A stretch of DNA of 64,000 bases from Nectonema munidae (lineage: Eukaryota > Nematomorpha > Nectonematoida > Nectonematidae), in contig JAUIRK010000043.1 in NCBI GenBank assembly GCA_030549495.1, forward strand, positions 62,001 through 126,000. The letters are read 5' to 3'. Below the pieces are notes generated by a model. It was not told where the DNA came from, ran no database searches, and was given only the letters and a program-made list of their open reading frames with translations. Numbering within the stretch: the first letter of the stretch is position 1; the number at the start of each line of letters is the position of its first letter. Both the position numbers and the translations under genes were made by a program. Shown piece by piece: positions 1-11,400 of this stretch.

Positions 1-1190
1 GCGGTTTACTTCTAAAAATTGTCTCCAAAAACATTCATTCAAATTTTACAATGAAATATATGTTTTATACCAAATCAACCATGATGTTTTCATTTCTGAA
101 CTCATTTATCAAATTTAGAGGTTTTAAAATATCAGTCAAAATTTGCGGTTTACTTCTAAAAGCTATCTCCAAAAATATTCTCTCAATTTTACATGAAATA
201 TTTGTTTTTATACCAAATCGATCATGCTGTTTTCATTTTTGAACTCATTTTTTACATTTAGGGTTTGAAAATACCTATAAGTATTAATCAAATTTGCGGT
301 TTACTTCAGAAAATTGTCTCCAAAAATATTCTCTTGAAATATGTTTTTATACCAAATCAATCATGCTGTTTTCATTTCTGAACTCATTTTTTACATTTAG
401 GATGTGAAAATAGCTATAAGTGTTAATCAAATGTGCGGTTTACTTCCAAAAATTGTCTCCAAAAACATTCATTCAAATTTTACAATTAAATATATGTTTT
501 TATACCAAATCAACCATGCAGTTTCATTTATGGACTCAATTTTTGCAGTTTGAATTTGAAAATACATATACGTATCAATTAAATTTGCATTTAGTTCTAA
601 AATTTGTTTTTATAACAAATAGATCATGATGATTTCATTTCTGAACACAGTTTTCGCATTTAGAGGTTTTACTGCAAGTGACAATCAAATTTGCGGTTTA
701 TGTCTGAAAACTATATCCAAAAATATTCTCTCTAATTTTACATGAAATATATGTTTTTAAACCAATTCGACCATGATAATTTTTATTTGTGAAATCATTT
801 TTTGCAATTAGAAGTTTTTAATGTCTGAAAGTGTCAATCAAATGTTCGATTTACGTCTAATGTCTACAGAAATATTTTTGAAATTTAAATAAAATATCTG
901 TTTTTATGCCAAATGGAAGATGCTGTTTCATTTTTAGAATCAGGTTTGGCATTTATGGTTTTAAAATATCTGGAAGCTTTAATCAGATTTCCGGTTTACT
1001 TCTAGATACTGTCTTCAAAAATATTCTCAAAAAAATAAAATATCTGTTATATACCAAATTGACTATGCTTATTTTATTTCTGTACTGAATTTTGGATAAT
1101 ACGGTTAAAAAATATCTCGAAGTGGCAATTGAATTTGTAATGTATGCCTGAAAATCAGTTCTGTAAAAAATTTTCAAAAAATGGTTGCAT
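1..1190 (+). repeat. Degenerate ~145-bp tandem array, left arm of foldback copy 1
   Basis: About eight units recognisable by tttgcggtttacttctaaa, followed by ttttacatgaaatatatg and a later catttctgaactcatttt. Spacing between gcggttt words is 139-151 bases, with decay toward the right. The same array is inverted at 6030-7650 and direct at 61370-62940. Short open frames here simply follow the repeat and are not genes. Confidence 0.85.
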
Positions 1191-2152
1191 ATTAGGTATA
1201 TAGTAAAAACTTTTTTTTTTGTTTTTTGGCTTTAATCCTCTTCATCTCTGGTTGAATTTTTAAAAAATAAAATTTTAAATTTTGAAATTTGTGAGGAGGA
1301 ACCAAGGAAACAATGAAAAGGAACTCAAAACACATAATAAATTGTTCTGACAAAGGAAGTCTACAGTTCAATGAACAGGAAGTGGTTTAATTTATAATAT
1401 TAGTCCCAAAAAGTTTTGACTAATAGAGTCCTCTTTACAAAGAAAAATTTTAAATCTAAGCTTATCTCTAGGATTACAATGAACATTTAACTAATATGGG
1501 TAGGAAATTTGAAAATTTAGAATATGTCAGATTTATCAAAAATGGCACAGATGCCAATATGTGAGAATTTAGTCACTATCAAGATATTTTTAATTTAAAT
1601 TGAATTTGTCATCTTTTCCTTTTGCTCAAAGAAATAATTTTTTAGATGAGAACATACTTTTTATAATGAACAATGAACATCACGAATGATTCATCAGAAA
1701 AAACCTTTGAATGAGTTGGTTGACAAATATTCAGGCCGATAATAAAATACACTATACTGATAAAAAGTCTAAGTCTCCTGAAGTTCTTTAATCAAAATTT
1801 TGGAGAGGAAAATAGTAATGTTATAATTATAAAAATTTTCGAACACACATGAAGAATATAAATTTCCAATGAAAAAAGAGCTACTAAGAAAGGATCCAGG
1901 AATGAATAGCAAAATTACATATAAATTATAATATGACGTAGAGACTACAAGTCGATAACGAATTTGTAGCCAAAAAGATGGAAGTCCTATCGATTTAATC
2001 GATTTTTTAAGAGGTTTTATTGATTTCATAAAAAATGAACATAACCATTAAATTCTGTATACTTGAAATGTATAAAAAACTTTAAAAGAATAAAAATTTT
2101 AATTTTGACATGGGCTGTAATATTTAAATTATTTTGTCAGGTTTGACTAATA

Positions 2153-3853
2153 CAGTAGAATCTTGCTACTATGCCCCCTCGGTACTATGCCACTCTCGCT
2201 ACTATGCCACTTTCACTCGGTCCGGACAAAATTCAGTAGAAAATAAACTTACTATCCACCCCTAATCTCGCTATTTGCCCTATTTTTTGTGTGTTGTTTT
2301 TAATTATATTTCTCCTTTTTTACAAATTATGAATATATTTTTTTAGATTTATTGTTTTTATTTGCGTAAAAAATTAACGTCAGATATAAAACAAGCAACC
2401 TTTCCCTAAAGCAAAAAATTATTGTCCAAAAAGCCTATCGTCCCCGAGAAATAGAGAAAGATTGAAGTGAAGAGAACTACGTAAAGCTCTCAGCAAAGGA
2501 TGCAACAGCCAATCAAACGTTTTCATCGAAACCGTTAGTTGACCCTCACATCCAAATCTCGATGAAGGGGTGCCGGGCGAAGCAAGCGAGAGGACACAAT
2601 CGCCGCAGTGGAAGTCGGTCAAAGAAAAGGCAAGAAACGGCCAGATAATGCACATTCCGGATTCATGGCAAGCGACTTGCTGACAATTTCAAAAGCGTCA
2701 CGCATTACTTTTAAAACAATACAAGGAGAAGCGGAGCGGTAAATTTGCAATCTCTTTTTGGTGGCAACAACAGGTTCTCCGACCTTTGCTTGCACAATTT
2801 TCTGCAGAAGACCTTCAATCTAGACGAAACGGACTCTTCTGGCAGCGCTACCAAACAAGACCTGGCTTTCGAGGAGAGCGGTGCACGGAGGTAAAAAAGT
2901 AAGCAAAGATCACTCTTCTGGTTGGAGCAAACAGAGCGCAACAAAGCTTCCTCTTCGGTGATTGGCAATTCAAAGAAACCGCGCCTCAAAAACAAAAAAT
3001 TCCGTGACATACAAGGCAAATTCGAAAGCGTGGATGACGGCGGAGCTCTTCGAAGAAACATTGCGTGAGTGGAACGAGCGACTCGTCAAGCAGGGACGCA
3101 AAGTGCTGCTTTGTCTCGATAACTTCTGTGCCACCCATCTGATCTCCAGTTCGACAATATAAAGCTGCTATTTTTTCCTCCTAACACAACATCAATCTCC
3201 AACCAATGGATCAGGGGGTTATAGGTCTCAAACCACTAAAAACTTTTGTCTCTCGCAGGTTAAGCCATAGCGAGGAAAGAGAGTTTAAGTTCACGTTGTT
3301 TTCTACACGTTGCCGTATGTTGGGGTTAACAAATGTAAAATGTTTTGTAAAAGCAGTTTGTGGAGAGAAATTGCAGTTGGCCAAAGTGAAGAGTTGCTCG
3401 AGATTTGGAAGCTTTGCCTACTAGGAAAGATCATAACGGAGATTGGCTAACTGACTTTCTCAATGTACAGCCTCGCAACTAGTGGTCTCTTCTGCTAGAG
3501 GAGATTGTAGGAAGTGCTAAAGAAGGAAAAATTGAAAGCGAAGAGAAAGAAACTATCGAAGAGGAAGTGGTTCAATTCCAAGAAGCCCAAAGAGCGTGGA
3601 GCACTGTTCGAAAATTTATGCAGCATTGTAGGTAAAGCTAAGTGTGCAAGGTGTTGTTTAGTCAAGAATGTTGAGTGATATGAAATGGTAGAAACCATTT
3701 TTGAGAGTTTGGAATAGGCAAATATATAAAAAAATAAAACTGTTTTTTAATAAATGTGATTTTATTTGAAAAAATAAGGCTATTTTTACAAAACCCTCGA
3801 TATGCTCGCTATATCTTTTGGGGCCCCGAAGGGTCATAATAGGAGATTTTACT
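2153..3853 (+). mobile_element. Pogo/Tigger-type DNA transposon, inactivated, inside foldback copy 1
   Basis: Ends CAGTAGAATCTTGCTACTATG and (inverted) AGTAAAATCTCCTATTATGA, with TA duplicated on both sides (2151-2152, 3854-3855). Foldback copy 2 keeps the empty site at about 63761. Plus-strand coding remains include KQKIIVQKAY (CENP-B-like N-terminus), NLDET, AWMTAELFEETLREWNERLV, KVLLCLDN and MDQGVIGLK, the typical Tigger DDE order. The frame changes several times and there are stops, so the transposase is dead. Confidence 0.88.
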
Positions 3854-3855
3854 TA

Positions 3856-4735
3856 TTTATAAAAAAAAGGAATATAAAGTAAAAAGTATTGAAAATGGGT
3901 ATATGTGTGTAAAAGCCATATAAACTTCATCATCTCCTATACTTTCTATTAAACGTAATTCTCTATTTAAAAAAGTGCTGATCATTCTTTTTGGGATAAA
4001 TCAATTTTTTGACAGTTTTGATTGATTTTTAAAAAAAAGAATATCACGAATTAAATGTTAAAATTGGTATATATGTGTAAAAAACTTTATATTATTACTT
4101 AGATAAAAAGTTTTTTTTAAGATCAGCGTATATATAAATCAACGCTTTGATAATTTAATTGTTTTTATAAAAAAATAAATATGATGTGAATTAGTGTTGA
4201 AATGGGTGTATATGTGTAAATAATTATATAATTATTTGGTAAAAGTTTTTTTGAGATGAGTTATATTAAATCACTTTTTTGACAGGCTTGAATGATTTTA
4301 TAAAAAATGAATATCAAGAATTAGATATTTGAAATGGGTATATATGTGTAAAAACTTTATTTATTTAGTAAAATTCTTTTTGAGATAGTCATTTAGATAA
4401 TTTTTTGACAGGTTTGATTGATTTTATAAAAAATAATATCATCACGGATTCAGATATATGAAAATGGGTATAATGTTAAAAATTATATTATTTAGTAAAA
4501 AGTTCCTTTTTGAGATAAGTTATTTAGATAATTTTTTGTCAGGTTTGATTGATTTTCATAAAAAATGAATATCACCACTGAATTCAGCATATTTGAAAAT
4601 GGGTATACATGTGTAAAAAACTTTATATACTTATTTAGATAAAAAGTTCCTTTTTGAAATGAGCTGTCACATTTAGATCAATTTTTTGACAGGTTTGATT
4701 GATTTTCATAAAAAATGAATATCATTATATTATAT
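3856..4735 (+). repeat. Second tandem array (~130-150 bp) of foldback copy 1
   Basis: About five to six units marked by gacaggtttgattgatttt followed by cataaaaaatgaatatca and gaaaatgggtatatatgtg. Spacings are about 126-151 bases. The array ends in a short TATAT palindrome near 4725-4760, the centre of the foldback. Only its first unit is mirrored in the right arm, so the two arms are unequal here. Confidence 0.75.
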
Positions 4736-4759
4736 TATATTTTTTATATTATATTGTAT

Positions 4760-6030
4760 GGCATTTTACACACATATACCTATTTTCAAGTAGGCTGTGT
4801 TTACTTGTTATATTCCTTTTTTTATATATAAAATTAGTCAAACCTGCAAAATAATTTAAATATGAAATGTCAAAATTAAAATTTTTATTTTATAAAAAGT
4901 TTTTATAATTAAGTATGTAGAATTTAATGGTGATGTTCATTTTTTATGAAATAATAAAACCTGTCAAAAAATGATTAAACCTGTAAATAATGTCAAATAT
5001 ATAAACATAAAAATAACTTCTACTTGAGTATTTTCTGGTAATTATTTTCTTAATTTATTTAATAAAAACTTTAGGTGTTTAATTCAGTCAAATATTTCAT
5101 TTACAGTAATATGTAACTCGATAGGACCTCCATCTTTTTGGCTACAAATTCGTTATCGGCTCGTAGTCTCTACGTCATATTATAATTTACAGTATGTAAT
5201 TTTGGTATTCATTCAATGATGATCCTTTCTTGGTAGCTCTTTTTTCATTAGAAATTTATATTCTTCAATGTGTGTTCGAAAATTTTTTATAAGGATAAAA
5301 TTACTTTTTTCCTCTCTCAAAGCATTCTGATTAAAGAATCTTCTTGATGATCTTAGACTTTTTTTTATCAGTATCGTGTATTTTATTATCAGGCCTGAAT
5401 ATTTGTCAACCAATCTTATTTCAAAGTATTTTTTCTTATGAATCATTCGTGATGTTGATTGTTCAATTACAAAAAGTTGTCAACGTTCTTCATCTAATAA
5501 ATTATCTCTTTGACACAAAAGGAAAAAGATTGACAAATTCAATTTAAATAAAAATATCTTGATAGTGACTAAATTCTCACATATTGGCATCTGTACCATT
5601 TTTGATAAATCTGACCTATTTTAAATTTTCAGATTTCCTACCCATCTTAGCTAAATGTTAATTGTAATCCTAGATGATAAGCTATAGATTTAAATATTTT
5701 TCATCTGTAAAAGAGGAACTTCTTTTTCACAGTCAAAATCTTTTTTGAAGCATCTAATATTATATAATTAAACCACTTCCTTGTTCATTAGAACATTGTA
5801 GATCTTCCATTTAGTCAAGATACATATTTTTTTTAATTATTTGTTTTGATCACATGTTCTCTTTTCAATTAGTTTTCAACTTGGTTCCCTCTCTCATACA
5901 AATTTTCAAATGATTTTATAATACGTTTTATTTTTTTTTAATAAATATTTCATACTCAAGATGATTGTAGAAAGTATTATAAGCCAAAATATACAAAAAA
6001 AAGTATATTTTTACTATAAATCTAATATGC
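4760..6030 (-). repeat. Unique arm of foldback copy 1 (inverted copy of 1190-2150 and of 62940-63860)
   Basis: Reads on the minus strand as the same sequence as 1190-2150 and 62940-63860, for example the arm word gttgacaaatattcaggcc (antisense here near 5400). No gene is supported. Open frames of 60-80 codons lie in both orientations of all three copies and are interrupted differently in each. Confidence 0.75.
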
Positions 6031-7650
6031 AACCATTTTTTGAAAATTTTTTACAGAACTGATTTTCAGGCATGCATTACCAATTCAATTGCCACTTCAA
6101 GATATTTTTTAACCTTATTATCCAAAATCCAATACAGAAATAAAATAAGCATAGTCGATTTGGTATACAACAAATATTTTATTATTTTGAAAATCTTTTT
6201 GAAGACTGTATCGAAAAGTAAACCGCAAATCTGATTCAAGCTTTCAGATACTTTAAAACACCATAAATGCCAAACCGGAGTCAAAAAATGAAACCAGCAT
6301 CTTCCATTTGGCATAAAAACAGATATTTTATTTAAATTTTAAAAATATTTCTGTAGACATTAGACGTTAATCGAACATTTGATTGACACTTTCAGGCATT
6401 TAAAACCTCTAAATGCTAAAAATGATTTCAGAAATAGAAATTATCATTGTCGAATTGGTATAAAAACATATATTTCATGTAAAATTAGAGAGAATATTTT
6501 AGGATATAGTTTTCAGACATAAACCGCGAATTTGATTGACACTTTCAGTAAACCTCTAAATGCGAAAAATGTGTTCAGAAATGAAATCATCATGATCTAT
6601 TTGCTATAAAAACAAATTTTACAACTAAACGCAAATTTAATTGATACTTATATGTATTTTCAAATTCAAACTTCAAAAATTGAGTCCATGAATGAAACTA
6701 GCATGGTTGATTTGGTATAAAAACATATATTTAATTGTAAAATTTGAATGAATGTTTTTAGAGACAATTTTTAGAAGTAAACCGCAAATTTGATTTACAC
6801 TTATAGGTATTTTCACATCCTAAATGTAAAAAATGAGTTCAGAAATGAAAACAGCATGATTGATTTGGTATAAAAACATATATTTCAAGAGAATATTTAT
6901 GGAGACAATTTTCAGAAGTAAACCGCAAATTTGATTATTACTTATAAGTATTTTTAAACCCTAAATGTAAAAAATGAGTTCAAAAATGAAAACAGCATGA
7001 TCGATTTGGTATAAAAACAAATATTTCATGTAAAATTGTAAGTATATTTTAGGAGATAGCTTTTAGAAGTAAACCGCAAATTTTGACTGATATTTTAAAA
7101 CCTCTAAATTTGGAAAATGAGTTCAGAAATGAAAACAGCACTGTTGATTTGGTATAAAACATATATTTAATTGTAAAATTTGAATGAATGTTTTTGGAGA
7201 CAATTTTTAGAAATAAACCGGAAATTTGATTAACACTTATAGGTATTTTCACATCCTAAACGTAAAAATGAGTCCAGAAATGAAACCAGCATGGCCGATT
7301 TAGTATAACACATATATTTCATTGTAAAATTTGAATGAATGTTTTTGCAGACAATTTTTAGAAGTAAACCGCAAATTTGATTAATACTTATAGGTATTTC
7401 CAGATCCTAAACGTAAAAAATTTGCCCAAAAATGAAACTAGCATGGCCGATTTAATATAACACATATATTTCATGTAAAATGTGAAGGAATGTTTTTGGA
7501 GACAATTTTCAGAAGTAAACCGCAAATTTGATTATTACTTATAGGTATTTTCAAATCCTAAATGTAAAAAATGAGTCCAGAAATGAAAACAGCATGACCA
7601 ATTTAGTATAAAAACATATGTTTTATGTAAAATTAGAAGGTATATTTTAT
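6030..7650 (-). repeat. Degenerate ~145-bp tandem array, right arm of foldback copy 1
   Basis: Inverted copy of the array at 1-1190 and 61370-62940. It is marked on the plus strand by the antisense word aagtaaaccgcaaatttga about every 145 bases. Confidence 0.85.
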
Positions 7651-8028
7651 TAGGTATATTTTTGATTAATCAAAATTTTGATTGACATTTTCTAAAAAGC
7701 AGCAATGATTATTGAAAAAATTAAATATATAAAGTGTTATGCGTTCCAAACTATATATAATTATAAATTTTCAGGGTATTATATAATATAGATCCCAAGT
7801 TATAACGTTAAGTACAGATAATGTCAAAATTTTGCTGAAAAATTTTAATTTTTGATTTTGATTGACAGTTTTGGACATGAAGGGTTCATTCAACTACCAT
7901 GAAAATGGTTTCTAAAGATGCAGCTAGCGATTTTAGGAAAAGTCACAAAATTTGAAGGGATATGATTCAGCCAATTTTCTACAATTAATTTTTTAGTTAA
8001 GGGGGGGTTAATACTAAAACTAATAGGG
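7651..8028 (-). repeat. Terminal segment of foldback copy 1
   Basis: Closely matches 60955-61340 in inverse orientation, including gcagctagcgattttagga and gcgttccaaactatatat. The terminus reads CCCTATTAG after TTAA. The C-rich hairpin of copy 2 has decayed here to a run of seven G. Only about 254 bases separate it from the ACLY start codon. Confidence 0.8.
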
Positions 8029-8286
8029 TTAAATACTTTCGACGAGGAAAAATTACATATAGAAAGGATAGCTCTACAATCATATATTTCTAATTTATAT
8101 ATATTTTGTATAAAATTTCTATTGAACATTTATTTATATTTTAATTAACCTTAGGAATAAATGGAATTAAATTTAAATTATAAATATTTTTATTTATTTA
8201 TTTTTAATAATTAATTTACTCTCGCGTTGTCGCCTCACCTCGTGTTTCATAATTTTTCCAAATATTTTGAAATAGTATAGAATCTA
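8029..8286 (+). promoter_or_regulatory. Region between foldback element and ACLY start codon
   Basis: Holds TTAA, AT-rich sequence and one short GC-rich patch (ctcgcgttgtcgcctcacct at about 8220). Some ACLY promoter or 5' UTR sequence must lie here or be spliced from further upstream. The word gaaatagtatag just before the ATG could be a splice acceptor. No TATA box or initiator can be assigned by eye. Confidence 0.3.
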
Positions 8287-8451
8287 ATGTCAGCTAAAGG
8301 AATAAATGAATCTATTGGAAAACGTTTATTATATGAAAATTGTAATAGTAACACTCTTGTTAAAAGTCCATTTATCTTTCTCGATGCAAATGATAAGGAA
8401 AACTTTACCTTTAATAATTTATCAATTCAATTCCCATGGTCTCAGAAATGC
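8287..8451 (+). CDS. ACLY: ACLY exon 1
   Basis: Codes residues 1-55, opening [16 protein letters not shown] and ending near FPWSQKC, then donor gtaatt (phase 0). It aligns to the N-terminus of animal ACLY. This exon is less conserved than the rest, so the last one or two codons before the donor are slightly uncertain. Confidence 0.88.
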
Positions 8452-11400
8452 GTAATTTTTTTTAATTACTACATAACAACTTTATATAAAAGTTTTATTA
8501 ATAACTAAGTTCAAATTTTGTGGAAATTAAACTTATTTAATTAAAAATTGTAATTAATTTATCTAAGTTTCCCATATTATTGTCACGATTAAGTAAAATG
8601 CTCAATCCGAATATCACTGTTCTTTAATGGTAATCATTTTGGATTCCTTTATGTTAATTAATCAATATTACTGCCTTGTCATTTAAGCTTTTTATGTACA
8701 ACTACTTTTTTTTTTAATTTCACTACCAATCGTTCTTTATATTTTTTTTATTTTTCTCAATTTATTTCATTCACTATTTTAAAATTATGTAAATTAGACA
8801 TTTTCTTATGTTTTCATTTAGTCGAACTTATAAAGGGACCACTTAAGATAACCATCAAAGTTATCTTTGTGTATGGGTAGTAGCTTGTCAAATAAGCTCA
8901 ATCAGGTGTAATCTGAAAGAATTGAAACTGTTCGTTATAGGCGGTTTGCTGATAGAAAAAGTTGACTATATACTTTTAGTTTATTTTAAAATGTATAAAT
9001 ATATCTAAAGAAGAAAATGTTATAATTTTGTCATCTTTTTAAGCTTTTAGTTATTTATTTTCCACAAAATATTGTATCATCTTAATATTTTATTTGATTT
9101 TATACTTATAATTTTAAAAATTGTGTTACAAATTCTAAGCCTAATTTTTTGCATATTAATATGTTACCTCTAACTGTTTGGCTTATTGGTTTTAAAAATT
9201 AATTGTCTGCTTTTATTTTCGAATAACTTTTCATATATTTTACAGCAAATAATTTTTTATATCGTGTGACACTGCCTGGGTTGCTGAGTAGGAAGGAGTC
9301 AGAAGAGTGTGGTACCGGAGATTTTAATGGGATATGAATCGAAATAGGTATTTAATAAAATGTAGGTTTTTCATTCTTATTTTTTAAACATTACAAATAA
9401 TTTTTAAAGTATACGCTTAAACTTTCTAAGCATATGGAGTGGTCTTTCTTTAGTGTAAGTCAGAAATAAGATTTAGATTTGGTTAAATATTTTAAATTTT
9501 AAAGTATTTTTAGCCAGATTCGGATTTTTTAGTTATTTTAAATAATAAAAAAATAAATTTCTTTTTTTTATAAGAAATTAGGGTGATCCTTCTTTAGTCC
9601 AAGTCGGAAGTGAGAGTTGTATTTGAATATTCTAAATTTTCAAGTATTTGTAGTCGGATCTCTTCCAATCTTCAATCCTATTTATAAGGATCATCTATTG
9701 ATATTTTAGTGATATAATTTATAATAATATTCTTAATTCAAAGAGCCTCTGTACATATTCCTTTACACACATAACTTATAACTATTTCAATACGGTTGAG
9801 TTATCATGGTGTGATTTTCTTTATTAATTATTTGTATTTTCATAATTCTAAATTTATTTTTATCAAATTTTAAAGTTTAAAACTATGAAGGATGGATTTA
9901 AGAGACGTTCACTGGAGAGCTCTTCTTGTCAAAACTAGAAACTATTTTGTAAATACAGTAGACCCCGGTTAACTCGTACCCTGATAACTCGGATATCGGA
10001 TAAGTCGGACCGTGACCGAGAATACAAATGTTTGCCCTCGGGGGCCCCCAAGGGGGTTTTTTCTTTGACTTTTTTATTTTCCTTTTGGTTTCAAAAGCCC
10101 CTTTTTTGTTTTTTTTCTCTATGGGGTGGCCGCCCTTTTTCTAAATTTTGTCGTTATTCAAAAAATTTTTGGGGTAAATAATTCCCAAAAAAAAAAAAAT
10201 TTTCTTTCATATTTATATATAAAAGAACCCCCTTTGTTGGGGGGGCAGAAGGGGAGGCCGCCCCCCCCCCCCCCCCCCTCCGGTTCGAATGAAGGAGGGT
10301 TATTAATATTTTTCCTTTAGTTTTTTTAAATAAAGTTAAAAAAAAATAAATTTTATTTTTTTATGAAAATTTGAAATTAAAAGATGATTGATATAAACAA
10401 CATGAAGCAACACGTCGTTTAATAAATCGTTTCACATATTTGAAGGTGTCTAAATTCATGAAAATACAACTTCTTTCTTTAGCTTCTTTTGAAGGATTCC
10501 AAATTTCCTCTCTCTGAAATATGGAAACAATATTTCTATATTGTATAGAAAGCTCACTTTTCTGTCCTCATGTGTTTGATTTATTTTCAGAAACTCGTTG
10601 CAAAGCCAGATCAGTTGATCAAGAGAAGAGGAAAGCTTGGTTTGGTCCTAGTGAATAAAGATTTGGAAACCAGTCTTTCTTGGATCAAAGAAAAGTCCTC
10701 TTCGGAAATTAAAGTTCTTTTATTACATTCTTTTCATAGATCTTATAGATTGATATTATTTTTTGCTTTAGATAGGAAATGCTCATGGAAAATTGAAAAA
10801 CTTTATAATAGAACCGTTTGTTGAACACACTGAAGTTAGTTTTTGTTGATTTATAATTTGCCTCAGTTTTATTTTTATCGTTTTCCTTTCATATTTTCAT
10901 CTCATATTTTAAAAACTTAATTAGAAGTAAAAATAATAATGATATCTGCACCAAAATCATAATTAACAGTTTAAAAGGTTTTTCCATTTTTTATCTCTAA
11001 ATGATCACTTCCACGGATATTTATTTTGTATACTGTAACACTTGTGCAATTCATGAAAATAGAAATATTTTGTGCTTCATCTTCTATTTTTCATTCCATT
11101 TACAAAATTTTTGCTATGAAAGCTACCGACTTTGATTTATTTTATATCATAAAAGTCTATATCGTAAAACCTCGTTATCTCGAATTTGAAGGGACCAAAC
11201 AAAAACTTCGAGATATCCAAAATAAGTATCGGCCGGTATGTTTTTTGTCTGCTTGTTAGATCTAAAGTAACTCTGCTAAAATAAACAGATCCTGATATCT
11301 TTTTAAAGTGCATTTTATTTTAAATCAACGTCAGTAAGTCGGACTCAAAGAGACAGAAAGACCAAAAATGGTAGATGATTTGATGAAGGCATAAAAAACT

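Larger units (their letters stand above)
1..8028. mobile_element. TTAA foldback element, copy 1 (left end outside window)
   Basis: A non-coding element made of two long inverted arms. The right terminus CCCTATTAG (minus strand) ends at 8028 and is followed by TTAA. Going inward come a subterminal segment (7680-8028), a degenerate array of about 145-bp repeats (about 6030-7650), a unique arm (about 4760-6000) and the palindrome centre near 4735. The left arm mirrors this: array 1-1190, arm 1190-2150 and a second array 3856-4735. Aligned to copy 2, window base 1 equals base 61771, so the left terminus should lie about 816 bases outside. Without the Tigger insert the element would be about 7.1 kb. 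TTAA flank and CCC start suggest piggyBac-type mobilisation; I saw no transposase in it. Confidence 0.8.

Noticed and set aside
51-1177. Several 60-85 codon open frames in the tandem arrays (also 6040-7252 and 61740-62919)
   Set aside because: They recur in both orientations with the repeat period and are broken differently in each array; no protein family resemblance.
10126-10320. Open frame with a run of prolines
   Set aside because: The prolines come from a 17-base run of C inside a suspect homopolymer block.
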